Assembly: GCF_000003815.2 (NCBI RefSeq)
Contig: NC_049984.1
Coordinates: forward strand, 17,830,751-17,894,750
Direction of reading: 5' to 3'
From: Branchiostoma floridae
Lineage: Eukaryota; Chordata; Leptocardii; Amphioxiformes; Branchiostomatidae
Length of the DNA stretch: 64,000 nt
The first letter of the stretch is position 1. Each line of letters begins with the position of its first letter. Below are positions 12,001 through 20,988 of this stretch, one piece after another. A model generated the notes under the pieces. That model worked only from the letters and a program-made list of their open reading frames with translations, made no database searches and was not told the origin of the DNA. The position numbers and the translations under genes were made by a program.

Positions 12001-13214
12001 GAGCATGTGAACTCAAGAAGATTCACATACAGTCTTCTATATTTCCCTCAGTGTGTTTTTTTGGTATGGAGATTGGTAATTGCTGTTGGTCTTTTTGAAA
12101 GTTTTCTATGTGTTAAAGAATCATTAAATGTTTTACTTGAGATCCTACACTGTGAGTTTTTGCTCCTTGTAAACTAGTGCTGGTAGGAATCATGAAATTT
12201 AGAAAATAACCTTTGAATTGCTTTGACTGTAGATCCGGGCCAAAGAAGCTGCCAAAGCAGAGAAGTACATGACAAGAGATGCTGACCAAGATAGGAAAAC
12301 AGCCATGATTGGACGGCTGCCCGACCTGGCGCGGATCTTGAGGACGTACTTCGTGACGGAGAAGAAGCCAGCTGTCCCCATCGAGTCTGCCGTCAAGAAG
12401 ATGTCCGAAAGCTACAGATCTGTCCTCTCCTCCAGTAGGTTTTTGTGGTTTCTTCTAGTTGTTGTTTCAGTGATATTTAGTATCATTGTGAAATAATTTA
12501 GTTTCATGGTGGTTTTATTGCACAGTATTTGGGAAAAATAGGATTTCCTGCATTTTGAATTCGCAGTTGAACCAACTCTTTAGTTGTGGTATCATGAATT
12601 CGTGGTGGAGAGGTTACAGCTAAGTTCATGAAAATAGAACCACTGTAAACGTTCCAGTATTAACTGCTCATTTTTTTACCATATCCAAAATCTTCACCTC
12701 TGTGTAGAGGTGTTGTTTTTGGTGCGTCTATTTTCCTGTGTTTCCCCATGCTACATATGATGTAGGCATGTTTCACCACATTTACTCAGAGTGACAGGAA
12801 GTGACAGACAAAACAAAAGTTCAATCAGAGTTTGAGGGTGACAGGAAATAGAGTTCTGAGTTAGTAGAATTAGCCATTTGTCAACCTTGGCTGACAAGTT
12901 TTCTAACCTTTTTGTGTCAAGTGTACATAACATGCCACCACTCCTGGTGATGAAGCCAGCGTACTTCAACAATGCTGGTTTACTGCTTAGATGAAGATAG
13001 TGAATTTTTAAATAAAACTATAAACAATGCTAAAACCTTCCTGATGTTTATTCCAGGTGAGTCAGAGGCCCACCTGAAACTGCTGACAGAGATGGCTCCT
13101 GGCTGGTTGTCTGTAGTGAAGATCAGTAAAGGCACTTTCCTTAAGATGGACAGGAACCAGGACATCAACATCATTGTGGACAAACTGAACAAGGCACTCA
13201 AAGACAGCATGTAA
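6088..13214 (+). CDS. CDT1: DNA replication licensing factor CDT1 (5' end not found)
   Basis: CDT1 loads the MCM2-7 helicase onto ORC-CDC6 at origins in G1 and is restrained by geminin and CRL4-Cdt2 (family knowledge). Eight exons join in phase: 6088-6204, 8098-8246, 8950-9162, 9736-10018, 11006-11194, 11360-11485, 12233-12434, 13057-13214, giving 478 residues to the stop. The geminin-binding winged helix is unmistakable: LPYQYKLLAEMFRSMDT (around residue 110), then MGQIKTVFPSAYVFRQEK. The linker has TKWHPKFPLDKVPDIEPSPL. The C-terminal MCM-binding winged helix runs from LLERIRAKEAAKAEK to KALKDSM. The first visible exon is a Lys/Arg/Glu-rich helix (LARVQEEAAKVKAKEK). The PIP degron and start methionine are missing, so at least one upstream exon is not identified. 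Exon 3 may use an alternative acceptor at 8928 supplied by a MITE. Confidence 0.95.
6236..6452. mobile_element. MITE, family C copy 1 (CDT1 intron 1)
   Basis: The left end reads GCTAGTTCACCTTTATCCGT followed by GGGGTAACCTAT. The right end is the approximate reverse complement (ATAGGTTACCCAACGGATAA). There is no coding capacity. A second copy lies at 15717-15855. Confidence 0.6.
8484..8657. mobile_element. Short MITE, family D (CDT1 intron 2)
   Basis: It begins ACAGTCAAACCTGCATTTAA and ends TATATGTTTGACTCCACTGT, with TGGCCA next to each end. These are imperfect terminal inverted repeats. A related fragment lies at 33477-33580 in a PPP1R16 intron (GTGGCCACTATAG to CAGGTTTGACTGTG). Confidence 0.5.
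8722..8930 (+). mobile_element. MITE, family A copy 1, abutting CDT1 exon 3
   Basis: The family has terminal inverted repeats TACTGTAAATGCAG and TGCATTTACAGTA, with internal GTGGTTTTA and GTGAACTTAAAACCAC segments. Here the left end is degenerate (GCTGTAAGATTAATGCAG) and the right end is intact at 8919-8930. The right terminal repeat lies about 20 bp upstream of the CDT1 exon 3 acceptor. Confidence 0.75.
10432..10770 (-). mobile_element. Non-LTR retrotransposon fragment (C-terminus of ORF2)
   Basis: An antisense open frame in CDT1 intron 4 encodes a Cys/His-rich module (CECGNSNETTEHYLLHC) followed by a leucine-rich tail. This is the style of zinc-knuckle found at the C-terminus of many invertebrate non-LTR elements (established for CR1/Jockey/RTE-like families). 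No polymerase motif is in this fragment, so it is a truncated insertion. Exact family cannot be assigned from the sequence alone. Confidence 0.6.
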
Positions 13215-14230
13215 CAATTCTACTGTATAAGCAATTCCATTTTGACATCCTCATACACAATAGTATTGTGGGAAGCTGTTATCCAATGTACTATGATGAG
13301 ATGAGTGCAATTGTTAAGTCGCTGTAAAATTGTCTATTTTCTGTTCTAGTTATTAGGGTGTTAGGACTACAACCTAGGAGAGCAGTTTTCTGAGGAAGAG
13401 ACATGTTTTGTTGTTGTTTGTGTTAACTTCTTATAGATCTAGTTTAGATTTCGTTGAACATTTTAAACATTTTCAATGACATTATAGGAAGTGGAACCCA
13501 GTCAGGAATAAAGAAGAAAAGAGGAAGAAGATGGGAAATATTCTGCTCAGGACCAAAACTTTTGTTCTTTGTTTAAAAATTAACGACCATATGCAGACCA
13601 TCATGTTTCCTCTTTCCTTTACTAGTCGCATTTCACTTCTTGTGCTGTACTTGAATATTACCATTTTTTAGTCATCTTCTGTTTTTAAATCTTCACTTTG
13701 ATTTACTTGTCCTTTTTTTCACTGTATGTTAACATAATTGCTGGTACAAATACCTTTTTAAACATGTTTTTAGAATTAAGCATTTTGTTGGACCAGGATG
13801 GATTTTTCAGGGAATAGTAAGAAATAAATTTTCACATTTTGTGTTCATAATTTATTTTCCTTTGCTCTTGGTCTAAGATCAAGTGCTTACATTTTTTTTC
13901 ATTATTATTCTAATTGTAATTTTTTTTCATTTTAACCCTTCCCCACAATCATTCAGAATTAGTGTGAAAACCATTCTACAGGCATATAGACATGTACATG
14001 TATATAGACAACAGTCTTGTATAATGATAGGAATGGAAGAATGCTGCTTATGCCTGTATTTTATGCATGTAGTTATCCCAAAGGAAATGCCTGACTTGTA
14101 CATTTCTGTAAATGTTGGAACCGTTTTTCAGGGACTGTTTTTTTCATGTTTAAAACTGTTTAGATCAATTCTTGACAGTACTTATCATTCATGTACTAGG
14201 CAATGAAGCAATAAATTCCGTTACATGCTT
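13215..14230 (+). other. Probable CDT1 3' UTR
   Basis: AT-rich sequence after the CDT1 stop with no other gene. A candidate polyadenylation signal AATAAA lies at 14210-14215, and another AATAAA lies near 13824. Either could end the transcript. Confidence 0.45.
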
Positions 14231-14400
14231 CATATGATCTACCCAAGTCTTTTCACTTTATTACATACAACGTTATTTTTAATACAGTGAATTACAACAT
14301 GAGTTTGGTTGAGAGAACATGAGATAGTGCCCCTAGCACCAAATGATGATTTAGATTTAACAGTCAAATGAGATTTACCACATTTGTGTAAGGATTGACA

Positions 14401-14594
14401 TACTGTAAATGCAGAAACGTTTGCAGTGGTTTTATGCTCGCAGTTTTGGTGAGGCAGTCTTACCGTGAACTTAAAACCACCGCGAACACTTTTCCTTTAC
14501 AGTATGTGACTACAGTGTATAGCACTACCGCGAGCACTCCACTTTCCTGTTTACACGAAATTAAATCCCCATTAACTTAAATGCATTTACAGTA
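14401..14594 (+). mobile_element. MITE, family A copy 2, abutting the sulfotransferase exon
   Basis: An intact 194-bp copy: it starts TACTGTAAATGCAG and ends TGCATTTACAGTA at 14594, with GTGGTTTTA and TGAACTTAAAACCACC segments inside. The open frame of the sulfotransferase starts exactly at its right end, so the AG in ATTTACAG (14591-14592), or the next AG (14594-14595), is the only close splice acceptor. Confidence 0.85.
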
Positions 14595-15149
14595 GACGTT
14601 CACCTTTCAAATATGTTAATTATGAGAACAGCTCCACACGGGATCGTCAGTCCAAAGGGGAACACAAAGATTATCTCCATCATGCGGAACCCAAAGGATA
14701 TTGCCATCTCATATTACCACTTCGCAACAAGGCTCAACTTCAACAAGAATGACTGGGAAACGTTCGCTGGCGACTTTCTCAACGGGCGATGGCAATATGG
14801 CGATTTGTACCACCACGTGCTCGGCTGGTGGCAGATGCGTGACGACCCCCACTTTCTCTTCCTGAAGTATGAAGACATGAAGAAGGACAATAAAGGAGCT
14901 GTGGAGAAAGTCGCTGCTTTCCTTGAGGCAGATCTAGAAGAAGACCAAGTGGCAAGCATTACGGAGGCCTGTACCTTTCGCAACATGAAAGCCGTTTACG
15001 ATAAAACAACTGACATCAGGTGTGTTATCACGAGGAAGGGCGTCGTTGGAGACTGGAAATCGATGTTCACTGATGAACAAAACGTGGCATTTGATGCAAA
15101 GTATAAAGAGAAGTTAGATGGAACTGGACTTGATTTTGACTTTGATTGA
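14593..15149 (+). CDS. Cytosolic sulfotransferase (SULT1-like), C-terminal part
   Basis: It would transfer sulfate from PAPS to small phenols, amines or steroids in the cytosol (family function). An unbroken frame of 178 codons from an internal ATG at 14613 holds the 3'-phosphate-binding segment (RNPKDIAISYYHF), FLKYEDMK, and the diagnostic RKGVVGDWKSMF near the C-terminus. Upstream in frame, VHLSN aligns with the family's KTHLP, so the catalytic His would be encoded just 5' of 14613. SULTs are about 290 residues. The first roughly 100, including the TYPKSGTTW loop, are not found between here and CDT1. It is therefore either the last exon of a gene with missed 5' exons, or a truncated copy. 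AATAAA lies at 15228-15233. The exon start is inferred; 14593 and 14596 are both possible. Confidence 0.8.
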
Positions 15150-16072
15150 ATTTCAATGTGAAAAACAACACTAACATGCAGATATGGTACATGGTGTACT
15201 CACATTTTTTAAAGTTGTTTATGTAATAATAAAGTTTCTGGAGCAGTTAGTAAAACTATTCAACATAAAATGGCATAGAGTTTTGAATAGAATGATTATA
15301 GGTTGAATGTTGGAATGTAAATTGGATCATTCAAATTAGAATCTCACTGACATGGTAGTTTCAGCTGTTATTAATGTCATATTAAACTTTATAGGTTTTC
15401 ACAGAAATAGACTTGCATGTTAGGGCTCTCCATGCATAAAAAAAGGAGAATGACACAATGATGGGAAACTGTTAAGTCACATCTTGTTCAACCTGTATGT
15501 TCTGATAACTGGACAATATGTACCAAACATCAGGATACTGTATAATATTCATAGTATTTTAAGTATAGCGAAGCCAAGAGAGAGGGGGTATTGGTAAAGA
15601 ACTCTTCCATGGATTATTAAAAGTAGCCTGGTTTAGTGACTAGTGAACCTAATAGCACTGCTGTTTTACTTTTCTATGATACAATGCTTTAACGCTTTTC
15701 TTTGACTGATATGTTAAACGCTAGTTCACTTTCATCCGCAGGGTAAAAGTAACTTCCAAAATATTGCGCCATGATATCCCTAAATGTTGTTTACAAGAAC
15801 AATGGATATAACATTAGGATCATATGGGTTACCCACAGATAAAGGTGATCGTTATACTTGTGTGGTACTGGTCATTTGCAAAGAGGACAGTAGACTCAAG
15901 AGCTATAATAATAATACGGCTGGATCCCAGGCTAATGTGTGAGAGAAAGAGTGAAAGTTTGTGTTTATGTGTTTGTGAGAGAGAGTTGATGCACCAGCTC
16001 GCAAACCCAGCACGCAACCAATTCAGCCAAAAGTGGGGTTCAAGCAGCATGCACCAAATTACCATGCCAAAC
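15150..16072. other. 3' UTR and intergenic DNA; one MITE
   Basis: It holds the sulfotransferase 3' UTR (signal at 15228), a family C MITE (15717-15855) and a GTGTGTTTATGTGTTTGTGA-type simple tract near 15958. No gene is seen. Confidence 0.5.
15717..15855. mobile_element. MITE, family C copy 2
   Basis: The left end ACGCTAGTTCACTTTCATCC and the right end ATGGGTTACCCACAGATAAA match the ends of the 6236-6452 element. Confidence 0.5.
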
Positions 16073-16162
16073 GGCTTAAGCCTTTTAGCGTAGTGGTTTG
16101 CATTGATGGGTTTGTGAGCTGGCAGCCCGGGATCAGCGCGGGTTCGAATCCCGGGAGTCAGG
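16073..16162 (+). repeat. tRNA-derived SINE head
   Basis: A polymerase III A box (TAGCGTAGTGG, 16086-16096) and a B box (GGTTCGAATCC, 16141-16151) lie 45 bp apart. Around the B box, CCCGGGA and TCCCGGG can pair as a T-arm-like stem. The 5' acceptor arm and anticodon stem do not form a full cloverleaf, so I call this a tRNA-derived SINE head, not a functional tRNA gene. The 3' body is not delimited. Confidence 0.6.
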
Positions 16163-16410
16163 ATATTTGTATACATGTATATTGTTTCCGTCTCATTTGT
16201 ACTCCCTTTTGGGTTCAATCATTTTAATTGCTATCCATTAGAAGTAATAGTATGAGACCTCGTAAAAGTGACGTTCATCACCGAGATACGTCAATTAGAA
16301 AAACAGAGACCTTTCAGACAATCTCACGGTTGCAATTCTATAGCCAGCAAGTTTTATTTAGTACTTGTATAGTGGTCTAAAGTCAATGTGCATGAACGTT
16401 GTGGTGATCA

Positions 16411-16980
16411 TTAAGACAGTGCGGAGTAGAACGCGTAGTTCCCCAGCGCCAAGGCGTAGTGGAACCAGTCAACACGAGGGATGGAGAGAAAGCTCCCTTC
16501 GACCCCAATCACCAGCCCTGATACTGCGTACAACACCGCGCCCGTTACACCTGACGTGTCGCCGTTCCTTCCGCACAAAATTCCCGCCGTTACTACAGAG
16601 ATCCCGCTCAGGAGAAGAGTCGCAAGTTCCGAAACTTTAGGCGGGAGGAACCCATGGATGGCAAGCAAGAGGGCGGCTCCTATTAGACGATAGTCCGTCC
16701 AAAGGTTGTGCCCGGCCACCATCTTGCTGTGCAGCGCGGCAGAAATACAGGCCGTCCCCAGGACGTTAGCTAGCCATGAGAGGGACTGGTGAGCCTGTAC
16801 TAAGCTGGGGGACGGCGAGCCTTGTCCGAAACGCAGAACTCCAAGCCCCGCAGCGATGCCGATGACCAAGAAACCCACGGACCCGACTGGGGAGGGGCGC
16901 CACAGTGTGAGCGCTGGGAGAACAGCAGAGGCCGAGAGGACGAAATCCGACACGGCGGTGCTCAGTTGTGCTGCAGACAT
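16411..16980 (-). CDS. Six-pass membrane protein, TMEM276-like
   Basis: A single intronless frame of 189 residues with a clear start, ending at a stop at 16411. Hydrophobic segments lie at about residues 10-27, 33-50, 66-83, 98-111, 117-136 and 144-161, with short polar loops. From memory, the C-terminal block (GAVLYAVSGLV, then HYALALGNYAFYSAL) resembles vertebrate TMEM276 (AMLGVAGL, WALAVGSWAY). The molecular function of that family is unknown to me. No signal peptide cleavage site or catalytic motif is evident. The start lies about 130 bp from the ETS/GC-box promoter shared with the divergent enzyme gene. A chance ORF is unlikely given the length, composition and promoter. Confidence 0.7.
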   Translation of the reverse strand: MSAAQLSTAVSDFVLSASAVLPALTLWRPSPVGSVGFLVIGIAAGLGVLRFGQGSPSPSLVQAHQSLSWLANVLGTACISAALHSKMVAGHNLWTDYRLIGAALLLAIHGFLPPKVSELATLLLSGISVVTAGILCGRNGDTSGVTGAVLYAVSGLVIGVEGSFLSIPRVDWFHYALALGNYAFYSALS

Positions 16981-17106
16981 ATTCCTTGCCTTTCAGTGGC
17001 TCCTGTGTTGTCAAAATGCAGCATACATAGAAGTCTGGAAGTAAGGACGAGTCTTACAATTTGCACGACTTCACAGCGTCAGCGAAAGAGGAGATGATGA
17101 ACAGTG

Positions 17107-17158
17107 ACCGGAAGTGGGATCTGTAACCGGAAGGGGCGGGGCACCGGAAGGGGCGGGG
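17107..17158. promoter_or_regulatory. CpG-rich bidirectional promoter with tandem ETS/GC boxes
   Basis: ACCGGAAGTG (17107-17116) is followed by two copies of ACCGGAAGGGGCGGGG (17126-17141 and 17143-17158), combining an ETS core (CCGGAAG) with an Sp/KLF GC box (GGGGCGGGG). It lies between the TMEM276-like start (16980, minus) and a donor-like GTAAGT at 17209 on the plus strand. The latter suggests a noncoding first exon (about 17160-17208) for the enzyme starting at 17660. There is no TATA box. ETS plus GC boxes are usual for housekeeping divergent promoters. Confidence 0.7.
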
Positions 17159-17659
17159 TACTCTCACCTGTATTTGACCTGGTGATCAACTCAGTACTGC
17201 CCTGAAGAGTAAGTGCATCAAAAACTTAACCAGCAAAGATTTCATTGACTTAACCTCCTTGATATTACAGTAAAGATAATTACAATCCTCAATCACTATC
17301 ATATGATATAGATTTAACAGCTGTTGTGTAATGAATTGTTCATGAATTCTATGTGAAGAAGATTGCTTTAAGTGTCAGCCAAAAGTTAATGTTTAACTAA
17401 TAAGATTTATAATGTTAGCAATTGAAATTTTGTTGAAGTGTTCCTGACTTAGTCACCAGGTGCAGCAGCATGTATGATGTCCAATACATTTTAAACAGTC
17501 CTCTTTTAGCTTTTAATATTCACTTTCCCCCAATTTTTAGGGTTTTGTTTGGACAATTATGTTTTGTCTAAGTTTCCTCCCTTTGATATGCACTGACTGA
17601 ACATTTGAAATCTTGTATAACTTCCACAGAAAGTATAGCTCTCTAATCTTTGAACCAAG

Positions 17660-19154
17660 ATGGCCTCCTCGACAGACTCCCACGGCTCCCCTCCGCCAGA
17701 TGACCTGCACTTCGACACCCTGGCAGTGATGGCACGCCCTCCTGCGGTCAGCACCAGGCCCATCGCTCCGTCCATCGAAACTACCTCCACTTACGTCATG
17801 GACACTGTTGACGAGTATGTCCACAAGTTGGAGAATGTAAGTAAATTACATAAACGCCAGTACATACTGTAGGTCTTGAAATGTTCACAGTGGTTTTATT
17901 CCCCTGTTGACCTCTCCACTGAGAATCATTAAACTGGGAATATGCATTTCCAATATGTACCCACTGTACTGCACAGTTGTTTCAACTGCTAACTAAAAAT
18001 ACTGCAAAAAAAAAACTCCTTTCCCCTCTTGACTGTGAAATTAACTTTTTAGAAATAATCAAATTTACAGTGATTTTTACTTTTGGTCATAGAAACCGCT
18101 TGACACTTTATAATATTAAATGAACAATTTGGTGTCTTGAAGTGATTCAATGTTGTTTTCAGTCATAATGATATACATACAGTGGGTAGATCATATCAAT
18201 GTTATCAATGCCTGGCAGTAATTAATAATCTCAGAGCAGACGAAAGCTATCAAATGTCAAAGCAAATCGTGCTCTAATGATAGGGACACCTCATCCTTTG
18301 GCTGATCGACAGATTTGTGTCAAATGTCAATGCATGTTACTTTTTGATTTTGATGCCCCCAGAAAGGATACATCTACAGTCGTCATGGAGGCCCCACCCA
18401 GGATGGTGCGGCCTATTCCATTAACCAGCTGGAGGGGGGTTACGGCACCCTGGTGTTCTCCAGTGGCATGGCAGCAGTCAGCACTGTTCTGCTGTCTCTA
18501 CTAAAGGTACGGGTCTCATGGCTACTTTTTGTTTTCACAAGATGTTTGCACTAAACCAAATGATTTTTCCTCGCCAACATTTAGGTGAACCATCTTCCAC
18601 CTTCTACAAGGTAATACCAAGGAGATTAACCTCCTTGGTGATACTGACTGGTTCTACTTTTCATTGCAGGTAGGTGGCGCTGCAGTAGGAATGATGCAGT
18701 CCCAAACATGATAGAGCGTCTATCCCCCCTTATCACCTGACGTAGATGAAACTATTCTTGGACATTTACGTTAAGTTTGTGTGGTTGGGCAACATCTTTT
18801 TTCAACCCCTTTGCCAAGTTAGTACAATTCTTCTGGAAGGGAACTGAGTGACTAGTTAAAATAGTCAGAAAACTATTTTTGTGCTCTCCAATCCTGACAC
18901 TATTTTTGCCTGTAACTTTCTAATAGTAGAAAGTATATGAGCTGTGAAATAAGAATGCTTCAACTGCATACCTCAAAATAACTGTCAAGTTGCTATCTTT
19001 TAAGGGAGGAGACCACGTTATTTGCCAGATGCCAGTTTATGCAGGCACCATGAAATTCCTACAGAGGGCAATGCTGAAGTTTGACGTGGAGGTTACGTGG
19101 GTGAAAGCAGGCACTGTGGAGGAATTTGCCAAAAATATCAAGGACAACACCAAG
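17660..19154 (+). CDS. PLP-dependent Cys/Met metabolism enzyme (cystathionine/methionine gamma-lyase-like), 3' end lost in gap
   Basis: Fold-type I PLP enzymes of this family cleave or form C-S bonds of cystathionine, methionine or homocysteine derivatives in the cytosol. Three in-phase exons are visible: 17660-17836, 18363-18506 and 19005-19154 (157 residues). The N-terminus ends TRPIAPSIETTSTYVMDTVD. The second exon has the YSR motif (GYIYSRHGGPTQDGAA) and the phosphate-binding SSGMAAVS. The third has GGDHVICQMPVYAGTMKF. The PLP lysine and all of the C-terminal domain (about 230 residues) would lie beyond 19154, where a 391-N gap starts at 19278. No further exon is seen after the gap. Upstream, an acceptor at 17629 and donor at 17208 suggest a 5' UTR intron. 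Substrate preference cannot be told. Confidence 0.88.
17868..18073 (+). mobile_element. Probable degenerate family A MITE
   Basis: TACTGTAGGTCTTGAAATG followed by ACAGTGGTTTTA resembles the family A left end. ATTTACAGTGAT near 18065 resembles the right end. The middle has diverged. It lies in intron 1 of the PLP enzyme gene. Confidence 0.4.
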
Positions 19155-19277
19155 GTGAAGTATCATCTCACCTTGTGATGTGAAATGGAAGAGGTTTAAG
19201 TACAAAAAGTCTTACCACCTTCTGTCTTATGTCTTAATTCATTGATTCCTATGTGAGGATTTTCCATATTTGTGGAA

Positions 19278-19668
19278 NNNNNNNNNNNNNNNNNNNNNNN
19301 NNNNNNNNNNNNNNNNNNNNNNNNNNNNNNNNNNNNNNNNNNNNNNNNNNNNNNNNNNNNNNNNNNNNNNNNNNNNNNNNNNNNNNNNNNNNNNNNNNNN
19401 NNNNNNNNNNNNNNNNNNNNNNNNNNNNNNNNNNNNNNNNNNNNNNNNNNNNNNNNNNNNNNNNNNNNNNNNNNNNNNNNNNNNNNNNNNNNNNNNNNNN
19501 NNNNNNNNNNNNNNNNNNNNNNNNNNNNNNNNNNNNNNNNNNNNNNNNNNNNNNNNNNNNNNNNNNNNNNNNNNNNNNNNNNNNNNNNNNNNNNNNNNNN
19601 NNNNNNNNNNNNNNNNNNNNNNNNNNNNNNNNNNNNNNNNNNNNNNNNNNNNNNNNNNNNNNNNNNNN
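19278..19668. other. Assembly gap (391 N)
   Basis: Unreadable. It interrupts the 3' part of the plus-strand PLP enzyme gene and the first intron of the minus-strand SNRPD1-like gene. Confidence 0.99.
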
Positions 19669-19716
19669 AATCGCTAAACATAAATTCTTTTTTGTTGGAT
19701 GGTTTGGAATACTTAC

Positions 19717-19730
19717 CGTACGAGCTTCAT
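19717..19730 (-). CDS. SNRPD1: First coding exon, small nuclear ribonucleoprotein Sm D1 (14 nt)
   Basis: Sm D1 is one of the seven ring proteins bound to spliceosomal snRNAs. On the minus strand ATG starts at 19730 and encodes MKLV plus two bases of an Arg codon (CG), followed at once by a consensus donor GTAAGT (19711-19716). SmD1 proteins begin MKLVRFLMKL, and I recall the vertebrate gene also splitting after MKLVR, so both sequence and phase fit. The upstream sequence is GC-rich and promoter-like, with a YY1 motif AAGATGGCG (19791-19799, plus strand). The remaining exons are not visible: the gap begins 42 bp downstream and the PLP gene lies beyond it. Four and two-thirds codons are weak evidence, so another MKLVR-starting protein is possible. 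Confidence 0.5.
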
Positions 19731-19860
19731 TTTCGCGCAGATTCCTCTCGATACAGGAGGATCCCTCACACAACAAAGACAGCAAATCCAAAGATGGCGT
19801 CCAAACGTTCCCGCGACGCGAGCCTCGTTTTGGTGATTTTGATACGCTTCGGGCCAGCGA
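19731..19860 (-). promoter_or_regulatory. CpG-rich promoter and 5' UTR with YY1 motif
   Basis: A GC-rich stretch in AT-rich surroundings contains AAGATGGCG (19791-19799) and CG-dense sequence up to 19860. It sits directly upstream of the 14-nt coding exon. YY1 sites at or just after the start site are typical of ribosomal and RNA-processing genes. Confidence 0.5.
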
Positions 19861-19869
19861 CCTCTAGCG

Positions 19870-20778
19870 GCTACAGCATACATTACAGAGAACCATTTTG
19901 CTTTCTCATGATCACTCATGACTGGTCTTCAGCTGTACTTTGTACCGACTTTCAAAGTTATCATGTCACTTTGTCCAGACAAATCATTATCAAGCAAAAG
20001 CTATCAAGTGAAGAGTATTTTTCCGAAGGGCTTTCTGGGAGATGCAGGCCCTACAGATTATGCATGTGCAGGGCACAAGCAAAATGATCACGAAGTAAAT
20101 CAGACACAGTTGTCAATACACCTGCACTGCATAACCCTACCTACTCCACATCTTCCAGCAGGAACTCTCCAAGCAGAGTTGGTGGGGAAAATCGTGACTC
20201 TTTACTTATATGCTGTATATTTCAACCATCCTCCCCAAGGCTATTTGTACTCTCAAAGCAGAGGTTGGTGGGGAAAATTGTGACTTTCTCATCTGCCTTT
20301 CTCTTTCGACTCCCACTTCTCTCCCCACTAGCCTCTGCCCCATATGGAGAGGGACTTAAAACTGGTCTCAAAAGTACCACTTCTACATGCTACCATCTTT
20401 AACATTGCAACATGGGGCATATGATGTCACAATTTACCCCTTCAACCTCTGCTGGAAGAGTACCAATGTGTAGATTCTTCACAAAGTCTAGAGTGCTTAT
20501 GGTACGAGGCTGACTTGTAAGCAAACTGTGCCATATGAAACTGTCCTTATGTTCATTGTAGTAATAAGTAGTTGTAGTAGTATCCAAAATTTTCTGGAGC
20601 TTAGTCCTCTGAACTGAACCACTGGAGACAATTTTCCAACAAGTTACTACTGAACATATTTCATTTGGCATCTCTCATGCTTGATGCCAAACAGGGTTTC
20701 GCAAGTCAACTACATGTACCATCATTATCTATGGTTAAGTTCTCATCCTTTTCAGCCCTCGAGTCTCATTCATTCATC

Positions 20779-20821
<43 letters not shown>

Positions 20822-20950
20822 ATGTATATATATATATGCCAATCTGCTATGATGAAAAAACAAAACACCTACACTTTTGAGACTGCAACCATTACACTTA
20901 ACTACCACACATAAAAACCCAATAACAAGACAAATACACATTGTATCCTC
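19870..20950. other. Intergenic DNA with repeats; no gene seen
   Basis: AAGCAGAG followed by TTGGTGGGGAAAAT occurs twice (about 20170-20192 and 20255-20278). It resembles the end of the 44100-44309 element. A compound CT/AT microsatellite lies at 20779-20836. No gene is supported between the SNRPD1 promoter and the RPL13 3' end. Confidence 0.5.
20779..20836. repeat. Compound (CT)n(AT)n microsatellite
   Basis: About 11 CT units are followed by a TA-repeat block interrupted by AATG. It lies about 115 bp past the RPL13 polyadenylation signal. Confidence 0.9.
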
Positions 20951-20988
20951 TTTTATTTTTCATATACGAAGAGTGTTTTTCGTGGCGC

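Noticed and set aside
16073-16162. Functional tRNA gene
   Set aside because: A and B boxes are present, but the acceptor stem and anticodon arm do not pair, so a SINE head is the better reading.
19272-20087. Long frames spanning the N gap
   Set aside because: They are open only because N cannot encode stops; the readable parts show no coding character in those frames.
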